Assembly (NCBI RefSeq): GCF_002368095.1
Contig: NZ_AP018227.1
Location: 8,786,001 to 8,850,000, forward strand
From: Calothrix parasitica NIES-267
Lineage (GTDB): Bacteria > Cyanobacteriota > Cyanobacteriia > Cyanobacteriales > Nostocaceae
Length of the DNA: 64,000 bases
Direction of reading: 5' to 3'
The notes beneath the pieces were generated by a model. The model ran no database searches. It was not told the origin of the DNA and saw only the letters and a program-made list of their open reading frames with translations. A program made the position numbers and the translations under genes. Positions 37,801 to 47,066 of the stretch are shown piece by piece. How positions within the stretch are numbered: position 1 is the stretch's first letter; every line of letters starts with the position of its first letter.

Positions 37801-39083
37801 GCAAGGTATTTACCTCCGGTTTCTGCAAAAATATCGAGGTCATCAATAACTAATTGACCTTCAGCAGATAAATCAAAGCTTCTTTTACCTGGATCTCCCC
37901 AATAAATTTCTGCAAATTTGATATTTACCTTATAGTCACCGTTAGAGACTGGAATCACATAGGATAAATTCTCAGCGAAGCGTTCTGTTTGATATAGCTT
38001 GTCGTCCTGAGTGTTAGTAATATCGAAATTTTTAGAGTATGTCTCACCACCAGTAAAATATTGGTCAGCACTCCACAAATTTCCATTTACATCTGTATAA
38101 GCATCCCCACCAGCGTTGATACGAATAATGTTTGATGTTGGATTTGCGTCTGGATTGGGTGTCGAATTAGATTCAACATCTATCATTTTCACATCAGAAA
38201 GTAAACCTGTATTACCTTCTGAATCTTTCGCTACTGCTACTAAATGATTTATTCCACCATTATTTTTAGAGTCTGGTAATGAATCGCTCAAGGTAATGGG
38301 GATATCGACATAACCCTCAGAACCGATAGTTGCAGACTTTTCGTCAACTGTTATCGCTGAGTTAGCTTCAAAAGGGTCAATATCAAACCCACTGTAGTCA
38401 TCAAGGAATAAACCTCCCTCAACCGCAAGTAATGCAACCTCTTGACCCGGTGTACCGGAGATTCTGACTGTTTGATTTAGCTCTGAAACCACCGCAGGTA
38501 GAGGAGATAGACCTAAAACTTCCACTACAAGTTTGGGAGGTAAATTCGATTTAACTACAGCTTCAGAACCATCTAAAGAACCGGGGATTCTATAAGTCTG
38601 TCCGGTATATGTAGCATTGTTATCGAAATTTACCGTTACTTCTGACCCAATTAACTCTAATCCCGATACACTACCAGAATCTTTAGGACCTGGTTGAGGT
38701 AAACCCCTAACGCTTGTTGGGTCTACATCAGCAGAAAAAGTAAATGTTTCACCAGGGTCAAAATCATTAAAATATATTTCTAATGCATCATAACCATCAT
38801 CATGAAGCTTAATAAAATTACCTTTAATTAATCCCGTTTCCCCAAGTTTATCTGGAGTAAATCCTTTACCAACCGGGTCTCCAGCAACACCATCGGGGTC
38901 AAATACTAAATCTGGAAAAATACTAGTACTTAAATCGATAGTAACTTTCTCTATTTTTTCACCATTAGTCGAATTATTAGTAATAACAAAACTGCTACTG
39001 AGGTAAGTACTATTATTGATATTACTGCCGTTAGGGTTGATTATGAATGAAGCTTTTGCAGTATTGCTGTTGTTGTCTGCCAT
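34875..39083 (-). CDS. malectin-repeat / sugar-dehydrogenase-like large protein
   Basis: The 1402-residue acidic protein has an uncharacterised N-terminal part (about 1-310) and three malectin-like carbohydrate-binding domains, each opening IRINAGGD-YTD (about 315-470, 475-625 and 630-785). A Calx-beta-like segment (about 790-890), a beta-propeller resembling PQQ-type glucose/sorbosone dehydrogenases (about 900-1290, with SNHDHGVNSMTF and ASGTRNPYDLVWT) and a TIG/IPT-like C-terminus complete it. The first two malectin modules are almost identical, a 477-bp direct repeat. I start at MADNNSNT, which has GAGGAT just upstream. There is no signal peptide, membrane helix or clear RTX repeat, so secretion, although likely from the domains, would need a non-Sec route. 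It may bind or modify extracellular polysaccharide. Confidence 0.82.
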   Translation of the reverse strand: MADNNSNTAKASFIINPNGSNINNSTYLSSSFVITNNSTNGEKIEKVTIDLSTSIFPDLVFDPDGVAGDPVGKGFTPDKLGETGLIKGNFIKLHDDGYDALEIYFNDFDPGETFTFSADVDPTSVRGLPQPGPKDSGSVSGLELIGSEVTVNFDNNATYTGQTYRIPGSLDGSEAVVKSNLPPKLVVEVLGLSPLPAVVSELNQTVRISGTPGQEVALLAVEGGLFLDDYSGFDIDPFEANSAITVDEKSATIGSEGYVDIPITLSDSLPDSKNNGGINHLVAVAKDSEGNTGLLSDVKMIDVESNSTPNPDANPTSNIIRINAGGDAYTDVNGNLWSADQYFTGGETYSKNFDITNTQDDKLYQTERFAENLSYVIPVSNGDYKVNIKFAEIYWGDPGKRSFDLSAEGQLVIDDLDIFAETGGKYLALDKSFDVTVSDGNLNLDFLTNLDNAKLAAIEIIGEDITNPDPEPNPTSNIIRINAGGDAYTDVNGNLWSADQYSTGGKTYSKNLDITNTQDDKLYQTERFAENLSYVIPVSNSDYKVNIKFAEIYWGDSGKRSFDLSAEGQLVIDDLDIFAEVGGKNLALDKSFDVTVSDGNLNLDFLTNIDNAKVAAIEIIGEDVVNPNPNPSPKTIRINAGGDDYTDTAGNLWSKDEYFDGGKKFSTDSEIFKTEEDKLYQTERFAQNLGYDIPVSNGNYRVNLHFAEIYFNDFNERIFDVSVEGEKAIDDLDIFAKSKNAFFPGKDSAYIYSVDNINVSDGVLNLDFDASVDNGKISAIEIVSLTGPQVIFKQTDGNTSVAEGEATGDNYSIVLNTQPTSNVTVNLNPDSKISTNNNSVTFTPNNWNIPQSITVNAIDNNLADGNQTVNISHSVSSSDSDYDSLSLPNITVFVGDNDSVVIDFDKKTVASMFMPTAAAWGPDHRLYVGSYSGEIKAFTFDDNYNVIDTQTITTIEGESNPNILGIAFNPYDTSDSPTIYVSHNQLYANGGSSFPETELSPYSGQISTLEGPDFSTITPLITGLPVSNHDHGVNSMTFDNEGNLYIAVGGNTNAGIPASKIGGIDESPFAAAILKAEITKPDFNGEIKYELPADFVPPQGLTFDPAESQVFGDVAKVVGGVDVFVYASGTRNPYDLVWTTDNLLYATDNGPNGGFGDVSTSATTQKPVQNAPDELNLIVEGAYYGHPNRNRGQEDSRQNVYYSDQDPSIPGVHNAPLTTFPASTNGIDEYRANTFAGQMRGNLITQKWNGESFNISLSPDGTQVTNKETLDPNSKALDLLTGPGGAIVGINFSESKIDVSTPNDVSVNGATAYDIFPWRAPSTGGNLFIIGGEEFGDLSNTNVTIGGETAQLTSVSDNQIMGILPSFDNVSGDLLDISVTSDGETSLLTDAFLPLTGSANFV
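37183..38136 (-). repeat. recent in-frame duplication of a malectin module
   Basis: Two direct copies of a 477-bp (159-codon) unit lie within the large gene, at about 37183-37659 and 37660-38136. They are nearly identical at DNA level, including silent positions, while the third malectin module (about 36700-37180) is clearly diverged. Confidence 0.85.
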
Positions 39084-40410
39084 GGTATCCTCTAATAAGT
39101 TTGTAAATCCTGTAAATTTCAATTAAATTTATTGTTTCCTATTAAAAACATCTGATTTTATTCAATATAATGATTAAAAATTATGTCTAATATCGCTATA
39201 TTTCAGAGATTTTGAGATATTTTTTAGTTTGGTATAGCGACTTATATCAAAGTTTTTTCCAGAATATTTATAGAATTAGAGGTAACAAAATCATCTATTT
39301 ACCTCGGTTCAAATATGATTTATTACCTGTTGGTTATATGAAAAATATGAACCAGTAACATCAATTTAAATTCCCGAAATTATCATTGATTTAGCAACAG
39401 GGAATAAAAAAAAATTGCAAGATAGTGATTAACTCAAGCAATCTATGCTCAAATTAATTAAATAGGAACCTGAATTTTTCTAATGAAAAAGTTTTAGACT
39501 ACATTTATTTCCCTGTTTGCAGCAAATTCTACTGTCAAAAAGTCGTAAAAAGCTGGCACCCGAAAGCGATTACAACTAAAAATCATCGGATAAATTCGCA
39601 CTATTAAAGGCTGAATTATATTCTAGAGAACTAACACCAAACTACAATAAAATTACTGAACCTTTTTAATAGCTAATCAATAACTAGTCCAAAAAATTAG
39701 CCTACGATAAATGTTAAGCCTTCTTAATAAGAGAATATATTTAATGATTCTTATCCAGTAGCACAAAACATAAAGTCAATATAAACAACTTATATAGCTA
39801 AATAAAGCTTAAAAATTTTTATTTAGCATCTTGAGCATTGCGAGCAAGTGCAAACATAGCGATGATTTACGACTTTTATTAATAGCTCTTACGCTAAAGC
39901 TTAAAAACTAAAAGATAAAGGACTTTCAACGATGCTGCTTCTATCGCTATTTAATATTCGTAGCTCTATTCACCATGTCGGAAGAATGCAACCAAATAAC
40001 TGTGCATTTCTAAAAATCTCCTAAAAAACTTCTAGAAACCAGTGATTCTACTGATGTATGAACAGAGAATAACATACCTACTACACAGGTGTATGTAATT
40101 TTTGTAAAATGAATGTTAAATTTAGAACAATTAAATCTGGCTGAATGTTCTTCACATTGTCTTTATTTCAAAGGATTGTATCTATCATATATTTCTGAAA
40201 AGTAGGTTATTTATCTATTGCTTAAGCAAACTCAATTAAAATCTACACTACAAAATCGTACCATCGTATTTTTATTGGCAGTTAGTATTCCTTCAGTGAT
40301 GATAACAATAGCATAAATACTGATAGTATAAATACTTAGTCATTCGTATTTAATTTGAAACGTTAGCACGAACGAATCTTCCTTTACCCCGTATAACTTA
40401 TGTGGTGAAG

Positions 40411-40762
40411 TAGTGGTTCATTTCATTAATTTTGACGGTTTTGTTTTCTACGGACGTAATGTAGAGCTAGTCATGGGGGGACTTCCCCCCCCCCCAACAA
40501 AAATGGGAAAAACTTTAGGTTATTTGAAAGAAGCTGAAAAGCTTGCTATACCTGAAGTTTCTTAGAAGACGTTATAAATAACGTCTCCCGACAGTTCCAA
40601 AGAAAACCCGACCCGTGGGATTGATGAAAATAGTAGTGGTTTATTTGATTAATTTTGACAGTTTTGTTTTCTACGGACGTAATGTAGAAACGTTATAAAT
40701 AACGTCTCCCGACAGTTCCAAAGAAAACCCGACCCGTCGGAATTTATGAAAAGCATTAGTAG
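40411..40762. repeat. two 126-bp family repeats, one interrupted
   Basis: Copy one starts TTCATTAATTTTGACGG at 40419, breaks after GTAGAG at 40466, and resumes with ACGTTATAAATAACG at 40569. Copy two (about 40635-40762) is uninterrupted. Both match the units at 23264-23640. Confidence 0.85.
40467..40568. mobile_element. 102-bp insertion inside a palindromic repeat
   Basis: The insert opens with a hairpin (GGGGGG, ACTT, then a run of 11 C's) and contains a 20-codon frame (ATG 40503, stop 40565) reading MGKTLGYLKEAEKLAIPEVS. The frame could be the tail of a lost gene, perhaps a transposase, but I do not recognise it. Only an AG dinucleotide repeats at the junctions, so target duplication is not proven. 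It may be a remnant or a tiny non-autonomous element. Confidence 0.45.
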
Positions 40763-41042
40763 TGGTCTGTTTTATTAATTCTGATGAATATTGGGTTACT
40801 TAAATTTAACCGTGATAGTACTTAACCAAATATATTGTCATTTAGGTTTTTCTGGAACTATCAGTAAATTCGCTCTAGGATAAGTAGTAGATACAGAGTT
40901 AGACTATGACTTGTATTTTTATACAATAAATATTGGGTAAATGCCGTTTTATATGAAGTTTTAAAACTTGGTTTAAATTGGCTGGGGGCTTCTACAAATA
41001 TTTTTATTGCAATTTAGCAGAACTTAATTGTTGTGGAGAAGT

Positions 41043-42233
41043 ATGCAAAGCAAAAAGCAACTAAAAGTTTCTATAGTTGTTAGTGATTTATCCAGTGCTG
41101 GTGCGGGTAGGTGGGGTGGTGGTGGTGTTCGTTCATTTTTACTTGCACAAGCACTACAAAAGCTTGATTATCAAGTTGAAATTTTAGGATTTGTTTTTGG
41201 TAATGAACCAGCAGTAAGCTCTCAATCTCAAATTCAAGTTTCCAGTTTTAATGGTTATAATTATCCACGATTTTTATCATCAGCTTCTCAATTGGTAAAA
41301 AAGTTAGATGGTGACATTATTTATGCTATGAGACCAAAAGCAACTACTTTTGGTTTATCGTTATTAAAAAGATTAAAGACTAAAAAGCCGATAATTTTAG
41401 ATATTGACGATTGGGAATTGAGTTGGTCTGGTGGTGAAAAATGGCGGTACCGTCCTTCTTTAAAACAGTTTGCTAGAGATGTTTTAAAATCGGAAGGAGC
41501 TTTGAGGTATCCAGACCATCAGCTTTATATAAAATGGATGGAAGATAGGTCGCATAAAGCTGATGTAATTACCATTCATACTCAATTTTTGAAAAAACGA
41601 TTTGGTGGAGTTTATATTCCTAATGGGAAAGATACTTCGCTTTTTAACCCCGAACTTTATAACTCTCAAGAAAGTAAAAAGCGTTATGGACTTTCTGAGT
41701 ATAAAATATTAATGTTTCCTGGTGCCCCAAGACCTTATAAAGGGGTAGAAGATGTTTTAACTGCTTTGGATAAGTTAAACGATTCTACTTTAAAATTGGT
41801 AATTGTTGGCGGTAGTCCCTATGATGATTATGATGCTCAATTAATGGAAAAATGGGGACGTTGGATAATTCAATTACCAAAACAGCCATCTGATAAAATG
41901 CCAGATATTGTTGCAGCAGCAGATGTAATTGTTGTTCCTCAAAGAGATACTCCAGCAGCTTTGGCTCAGTTTCCTTTAAAATTAACAGATGGAATGTCAA
42001 TGGCTAAACCAATTTTGGCAACCAAAGTAGGCGATATTCCAGATATTTTAGCAGATACTGGTTATACAGTTGATTCAAGTAATCCTGGAGAAATTGCTGA
42101 TAAAATCAATTACATTTTCCAGAATTTTGAGGAAGCTATTGAAAAAGGTAAAAGAGCTAGAGAAAGATGTATCAAATATTATAGTATTGACGCAATGGCA
42201 TCAACTTTATCGAAAGTTATATCTAGTTTATAA
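41043..42233 (+). CDS. GT4-family glycosyltransferase
   Basis: The 396-residue protein has the two Rossmann domains of GT-B enzymes: an N-terminal acceptor half with a Gly-rich loop (SAGAGRWGGGGVRSFLLAQAL) and a C-terminal donor half with MFPGAPRPYKGVEDVLTAL, IVGGSPYDDYD and AAADVIVVPQRDTPAALAQFPLKLTDGMSMAKPILAT. It should transfer a sugar from a nucleotide donor onto a growing glycan at the cytoplasmic face of the membrane. I start at ATG 41043, which has TGGAG at good spacing, rather than the upstream TTG. It is the first gene of the plus-strand polysaccharide block, and the ABC exporter follows 132 bp later. Confidence 0.88.
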   Translation: MQSKKQLKVSIVVSDLSSAGAGRWGGGGVRSFLLAQALQKLDYQVEILGFVFGNEPAVSSQSQIQVSSFNGYNYPRFLSSASQLVKKLDGDIIYAMRPKATTFGLSLLKRLKTKKPIILDIDDWELSWSGGEKWRYRPSLKQFARDVLKSEGALRYPDHQLYIKWMEDRSHKADVITIHTQFLKKRFGGVYIPNGKDTSLFNPELYNSQESKKRYGLSEYKILMFPGAPRPYKGVEDVLTALDKLNDSTLKLVIVGGSPYDDYDAQLMEKWGRWIIQLPKQPSDKMPDIVAAADVIVVPQRDTPAALAQFPLKLTDGMSMAKPILATKVGDIPDILADTGYTVDSSNPGEIADKINYIFQNFEEAIEKGKRARERCIKYYSIDAMASTLSKVISSL

Positions 42234-42365
42234 TTTATTAATTCATATTTTAAGTATCTACAGTATATAAGTATATTTCAATTCAATATCAATTCAATAT
42301 CAATTGAAAATAGATTCAACAACTATTATTTCATCTCACAATATAAATATTGAGTAAAAAGCTCC

Positions 42366-44612
42366 ATGTCTACAACTAAGCTACTATATAAATTTGCAAA
42401 ACCCTATCCGGGCTGGATTATCCTATCAGTATTGTTAGGATTTTCAGGAGCTTTATTTAATGGTATTGGTGTCACTTTAATAGTGCCAGTATTATTAAAA
42501 TTTTTGGGTCAAGATATAGATTTTAAAAATTCGCCTTTGCTCCTTAAAGCGATTATGTATCCATTCGATAATGTTCCAGAAAACTATCGGTTGGGGTTGA
42601 TGGCAGGAGCGATAGTTTTAACAATTATTTTAAAAAATGCCGCTGTATATGCTAGTAGCTTAAGTTCAAGTACTTTGTCGCGTCGAATAACAGCAGATAT
42701 TCGTCAAACAGGAATCAAATTACTATTAGACGTTGATATAGATTATTATTCTAAGATGAAAGTTGGTGATTTAATTAACCGTCTTGGAGTAGAAACTGGT
42801 CGTGCTGCTGGAGCATTTCGGCACATCATTAAATTAGTGATTCTAGTAATTACAATTCTAGTTTTTATTGGAATCTTGCTAATTACTTCGTGGGAGTTGA
42901 CTATTGCTGCGACTCTAATGTTAGGAGTAATAATGGTCGTGAACCAATATGCTATTATTCGCTCTAAAAAATTTGGTAAACAATTAAGTGAAATCTCGAA
43001 AGGTTATTCTATTGCAGTATTAGAAACTTTGAATGGGGTGCGTTTAGTTAAATCAACTGGTAATGAAGATAAAGAATTTCAACGAATTAAAAGACTAATT
43101 AGAACTCGCGAAACAGCAGATTTTAAATCCCAGGCAAATTCTGAAGCAATTGCTCCTATGAGTGAAGTGCTGGGTATCGTATCATTATTAGGAATAGTCT
43201 TTCTTAGCCGTATTATTTTTAAAGACCAGGTTTCCTCACTTTTACCTAGAATTTTAGTATATTTATTTGTTTTATTAAGAGTTCTGCCGTTACTGTCTCA
43301 ATTGAATACAGTACGAAGTAATTTAGCGAATACATCTCCAAGTGTTGCCGTAATTGCAGATTTTTTAGACATAAATAATAAGCCGTTAATGAGTAGCGGT
43401 GATGTCTATTTTACTAATTTAAAAAAAGGAATACATTTTAATTCTATTTCCTTTAATTACCCCAACCACGACAAATTAATCCTTCAAGACGTGGATCTAT
43501 ATTTACCTCGTGGAACAACTTTAGCTTTAGTAGGTGGTTCCGGTGCAGGGAAATCAACTGTAGCCGACCTTTTACCAAGATTTTACGACCCCACTTCCGG
43601 TAAAATAACCGTTGACGACACTGATTTACGAGAATTTAATTTACCATCGCTGCGAAAAGCAATGGGAATTGTTTCTCAAGACACCTTCCTATTTAATGAT
43701 TCCGTAAAGAACAATATTGCTTATGGTAAACCCGAAGCTAGTGATGAAGAAGTAATTTCCGCAGCCAAACGCGCTAATGCTTACGAATTCATCACAAAAC
43801 TCGCTCAAGGATTCGAGACAATTATTGGCGATCGCGGTGTAATGTTGTCTGGAGGACAAAGACAAAGATTAGCAATAGCAAGAGCTTTGTTACAGAATCC
43901 AGAGATTCTCATTTTAGATGAAGCTACCTCCGCATTAGATACTGTTTCTGAGAGATTAGTACAAGAAGCAATTGATGATTTAAGTCGGGATAGAACTACT
44001 TTAGTAATCGCTCACCGTCTTTCTACAGTACAAAAAGCCGACCAAATAGCGGTTTTAGACCAGGGACGAGTAATGGAAGTAGGAACCCATTACGAACTAT
44101 TGCAGAAAGATGGTTATTATAAACGACTTTACTTGATGCAGTTTGGTGAACAAGAAGAAACAGAAAGTAATCACCAACAAAGTTTAGTACGGGTATCTTA
44201 CGAAATGCGAACCCGCTTAAATTCAATGATTGGTTTTCTACTTTTATTGATTGAGAATTCAACAGAAAATGTTCAAGAAACCGATAAGTTATTAGAAGAA
44301 GCTTATAAAGCTGCTTGGAAAATCATTAGCTTTATTGATGTTTTTGAGGATATTTATAGCTTACAGAAAAACCGGCAATTAGTGCCAGCAGTAGGAGAAA
44401 ATCAGAGCGAATCAACTTCAGAGCAACAATTGAAAAATATTGCTCAAGACTTCCGTCACAATACTGAATCAATACTTAATTCGTTAGGTTCATTAGTAGA
44501 TAAGAAGGAAGACGAAACTCAATCGCAGAATGAGATAGTTAATCAAGCTTATCAATCAGCTTTAGATTTACTTAATGAATTGAAAGATTTTGAAGATGGG
44601 ATTAAAGTTTGA
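42366..44612 (+). CDS. ABC exporter half-transporter with HisKA-like C-terminal tail
   Basis: The 748-residue protein has a six-helix exporter membrane domain (about 15-320) and a nucleotide-binding domain (about 350-590) with Walker A GGSGAGKST (residue 390), signature LSGGQRQR, Walker B ILILDEATSALD and switch His in IAHRLS. It resembles MsbA and HepA-type exporters of lipid-linked sugars. Such exporters usually end near residue 600. Here about 155 extra residues follow. The first part, SYEMRTRLNSMIGFLLLL, copies the H-box of cyanobacterial kinases (SHELRTPLNSIIGF) with Tyr612 replacing the His. A second, weaker copy lies at about 680-745 (NQAYQSALDLLNELKDFED). No kinase ATPase domain is attached. 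The tail may dimerise or dock a regulator. It sits between two GT4 genes. Confidence 0.88.
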   Translation: MSTTKLLYKFAKPYPGWIILSVLLGFSGALFNGIGVTLIVPVLLKFLGQDIDFKNSPLLLKAIMYPFDNVPENYRLGLMAGAIVLTIILKNAAVYASSLSSSTLSRRITADIRQTGIKLLLDVDIDYYSKMKVGDLINRLGVETGRAAGAFRHIIKLVILVITILVFIGILLITSWELTIAATLMLGVIMVVNQYAIIRSKKFGKQLSEISKGYSIAVLETLNGVRLVKSTGNEDKEFQRIKRLIRTRETADFKSQANSEAIAPMSEVLGIVSLLGIVFLSRIIFKDQVSSLLPRILVYLFVLLRVLPLLSQLNTVRSNLANTSPSVAVIADFLDINNKPLMSSGDVYFTNLKKGIHFNSISFNYPNHDKLILQDVDLYLPRGTTLALVGGSGAGKSTVADLLPRFYDPTSGKITVDDTDLREFNLPSLRKAMGIVSQDTFLFNDSVKNNIAYGKPEASDEEVISAAKRANAYEFITKLAQGFETIIGDRGVMLSGGQRQRLAIARALLQNPEILILDEATSALDTVSERLVQEAIDDLSRDRTTLVIAHRLSTVQKADQIAVLDQGRVMEVGTHYELLQKDGYYKRLYLMQFGEQEETESNHQQSLVRVSYEMRTRLNSMIGFLLLLIENSTENVQETDKLLEEAYKAAWKIISFIDVFEDIYSLQKNRQLVPAVGENQSESTSEQQLKNIAQDFRHNTESILNSLGSLVDKKEDETQSQNEIVNQAYQSALDLLNELKDFEDGIKV

Positions 44613-44691
44613 AAGAAACTAGAGAGTAGGAAGTAGAAAATAAATAATAGTTAATAGATGTATTTAATCAGAGACTTTATAACTTAATACC

Positions 44692-45900
44692 ATGAAAACC
44701 ACTAATTCCAAAAAACACTATATTTATTTTATAAAAGACGAGATTCCTAAACCAGAAGCTCATTTAGTTCAATCGACAAATGCTGCTAATGCGGTAGCTA
44801 ATTTAGGATATTCTACAGTATTGATATATCCAGAAAAAGGAAAGGTTGCTTTAAACCCAATTAATTTAATTCGTCCTTTCCGACCGAGAAAAACACCAGA
44901 AGAACTGATTAAATATTATAACCTTCAGGAAAAGCTTAAAGTATCGCCTTTACCGATGCCTTTTCCTATCGACTATGTGAAAAGTAAGTTTACCAGTTCT
45001 AATACGATTGCATCAAAATATTATTTTCCTTTCCACATTCTTCCGACTACAAAAATCGTTCACAGTCGCGACTGGAATTTTGTCGAAGCTGCGGTTAAAA
45101 ATGGCGTACCTGCGATTTACGAACACCACCACCACGAAGATAAACCATTTGCACAAGAAATAGTTAAAAATCCCCTATTTCAAATTGCTGTAACCGTAGC
45201 CGATACGGTAAGAGAAAGCATGATAGCCAAGGGAATGCCACCGGAAAAAGTGGTTAAATTACATAATGGTTATAATCGCCTATTTATGGAAAGGCATTCA
45301 GAAGCAGCAGCAGAATGGCGTAAAAAACTACTTAAAAATAGCAGAGAAAAATTAGTAGTTTATGCCGGTGCATTAAAACATTTTAAAGGAATTGATGTTT
45401 TAGTTGAAGTCGCAAAACAGTTACCTCACGTTCAATTTGTTTGTGCCGGAGGTAAAAAAGAACAAGTAACTCACTATCAGCAACTAGCCCAAGAAAAGCA
45501 AGTTGATAATATTACCTTTCTCGGGTTTATTTTACAACAAGAATTAGCATCATTATTGCAAGCAGCCGATATTTTAGCTCATCCCCACTGTACCGGAAAA
45601 GCTGCAACCTTTACTTCTCCCTTAAAGCTATTTGATTATTTTGCTTCTGGTACCCCTATCGTAGCCACAAGAATTCCTTCCCTAACCGAATTTGAAAATA
45701 CCAAGGCGATCGCCGCATGGTGCGAACCTGATAGTGCCAATGAATTTAGAGCATCACTAGCCGAAGTTTTAGAAACCCATCCCCGAAAAATAGAAGGCTA
45801 TTCAGATAGCATCGATTTCGTCAAACAATTTTCCTGGGAAAATCGAGCCGAGAAAATTCTCAGCTACGTTGATGAATCTCTACGACCGGTTAGGAGCTAG
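44692..45900 (+). CDS. GT4-family glycosyltransferase
   Basis: The 402-residue GT-B enzyme has an N-terminal half with HLVQSTNAANAVANLGYSTVLIYP and a His-rich loop (YEHHHHEDKPFAQ). The C-terminal half carries LVVYAGALKHFKGIDVLVEVA, LGFILQQELASLLQAADILAHPH and SPLKLFDYFASGTPIVATRIPSL, the donor-binding pattern of GT4. A likely catalytic Glu lies in the SLTEF region. It follows the ABC exporter by 79 bp on the same strand, so it is probably in the same operon and builds the glycan that the exporter carries. Donor and acceptor cannot be read from sequence. Confidence 0.88.
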   Translation: MKTTNSKKHYIYFIKDEIPKPEAHLVQSTNAANAVANLGYSTVLIYPEKGKVALNPINLIRPFRPRKTPEELIKYYNLQEKLKVSPLPMPFPIDYVKSKFTSSNTIASKYYFPFHILPTTKIVHSRDWNFVEAAVKNGVPAIYEHHHHEDKPFAQEIVKNPLFQIAVTVADTVRESMIAKGMPPEKVVKLHNGYNRLFMERHSEAAAEWRKKLLKNSREKLVVYAGALKHFKGIDVLVEVAKQLPHVQFVCAGGKKEQVTHYQQLAQEKQVDNITFLGFILQQELASLLQAADILAHPHCTGKAATFTSPLKLFDYFASGTPIVATRIPSLTEFENTKAIAAWCEPDSANEFRASLAEVLETHPRKIEGYSDSIDFVKQFSWENRAEKILSYVDESLRPVRS

Positions 45901-46052
45901 GGAGTAGCGAGCAGTTAATAGTAATGAGTAAGGGTAAAGGTTCAAATTCAAATTCTAATTCTCCTTGTCTCCCCTCATCTCCCCCTTCGGGTTCACTACT
46001 TTGCTCTCTCCCTCTCTCCCCTAATGCCTAATTAATACAAATAATTAAATAT

Positions 46053-47027
46053 ATGAAAACAAACAAAATTAAAATTGGTATGATGAGCAGCTACACCGCT
46101 TTGGATAACAGAAGCGATTGGCTGTGGCAGCAAACTCCCGGTCATTTTGGTGTTTGGGACAATATTCAACTGCTGGCAACGCATCCAAAACCAGATTTTT
46201 TGTTGATGTATAATTACACGAGTTTTCCCAAACCACCACACAAGCATTTATTGTTTTGGAAAAATAAACAGCCCCAAGCAAGATATCGGAAAGCACAGCA
46301 AACTTTTAAAGAAAAACTTCGCGGAATGCCAAAAGATAGGGTCATTTATCTGTTGCGCGAACCTCCTTTAGAAGAAGTGGTTGAAACTAATAAAAATTCC
46401 TATAGACTAGCTCAAAATTACTGTAGTTACGTTTCTGGCCCCGACGATTTCGCACCCAATCCCGATTATATGCCTGCAATTTGGTATTTATCTAACTCCT
46501 ACAACGAGTTAAATGAAATGCCACCACCAATCAAAGATAGACCTTTAAGTTGGATTACATCCGGTATCAATCGCACCGAAAATCATCGCAAACGTTTAGC
46601 ATTTTTGAAAATGCTGGAAGATAGAGAATTAGAATTTGATTTATACGGTCGTGGTTTACCAGATTGGTCAAAAGGAAACGGACAACTTAGTAATAAATGG
46701 TATGGTATGGCACCTTACTATTACAACTTATCAATTGAGAACTACGCCGATAATGATTGGTACGTCAGTGAAAAACTTTGGGATGCTCTACTCGCTTGGT
46801 GTTTGCCTATTTATTATGGTGGTCCTGCTGCCGATAAAATATTACCTCCCGGTAGCTTTTTAAGATTACCAAGCATGGATGAAAAAGGATTTGAGTATAT
46901 CAAAGAAGTTACATCCACCCCAGATGCATGGTATGAAGCCAAAGAGGCGATTGCCGAAGCCAGACAGATTATTTTACATAAGCTAAATCTAATCTCATGG
47001 CTTTCTGATTATGTCAAAAATTTTTGA
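46053..47027 (+). CDS. GT10-like (fucosyltransferase-type) glycosyltransferase
   Basis: The 324-residue protein shows in its second half the donor-site block of family GT10: WYVSEKLWDALLAWCLPIYYGGPAADKILPPGSFLRL, the bacterial and animal alpha-1,3-fucosyltransferase pattern. SWITSGINRTENHRKRLAFLKML, starting the C-terminal Rossmann half, fits as well. It therefore probably transfers fucose or a similar deoxyhexose from a GDP-sugar. There is no membrane anchor. The 150-bp gap before it is filled with CT-rich repeats, and a GT8-like gene follows 39 bp downstream. Confidence 0.8.
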   Translation: MKTNKIKIGMMSSYTALDNRSDWLWQQTPGHFGVWDNIQLLATHPKPDFLLMYNYTSFPKPPHKHLLFWKNKQPQARYRKAQQTFKEKLRGMPKDRVIYLLREPPLEEVVETNKNSYRLAQNYCSYVSGPDDFAPNPDYMPAIWYLSNSYNELNEMPPPIKDRPLSWITSGINRTENHRKRLAFLKMLEDRELEFDLYGRGLPDWSKGNGQLSNKWYGMAPYYYNLSIENYADNDWYVSEKLWDALLAWCLPIYYGGPAADKILPPGSFLRLPSMDEKGFEYIKEVTSTPDAWYEAKEAIAEARQIILHKLNLISWLSDYVKNF

Positions 47028-47066
47028 TAATGATAAATACTATTTTCAGAGTTTATGGAGGTTTAA

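Larger units (their letters stand above)
39084..41042. other. 1.96-kb non-coding region before the polysaccharide locus
   Basis: No convincing gene is seen on either strand. It should hold the promoters of the divergent malectin gene and glycosyltransferase gene. The right part (40411-40762) carries two copies of the 126-bp palindromic repeat, one interrupted by a 102-bp insertion. A 30-codon frame at 39932-40024 has no recognisable features. Confidence 0.5.

Noticed and set aside
37168-37857. Two similar 68-70-codon plus-strand frames opposite the malectin gene
   Set aside because: They are antisense shadows of the duplicated malectin module; their similarity follows from the duplication.
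39932-40024. 30-codon plus-strand frame with an AAGGA-like upstream site
   Set aside because: No hydrophobic or motif pattern, no terminator, and spacing to the possible ribosome site is poor; chance is the simpler explanation.
42366-44612. Naming the exporter HepA of the heterocyst envelope polysaccharide
   Set aside because: The family fits, but the extended tail and the surrounding genes do not let me tell it from other cyanobacterial exporters; the symbol was withheld.
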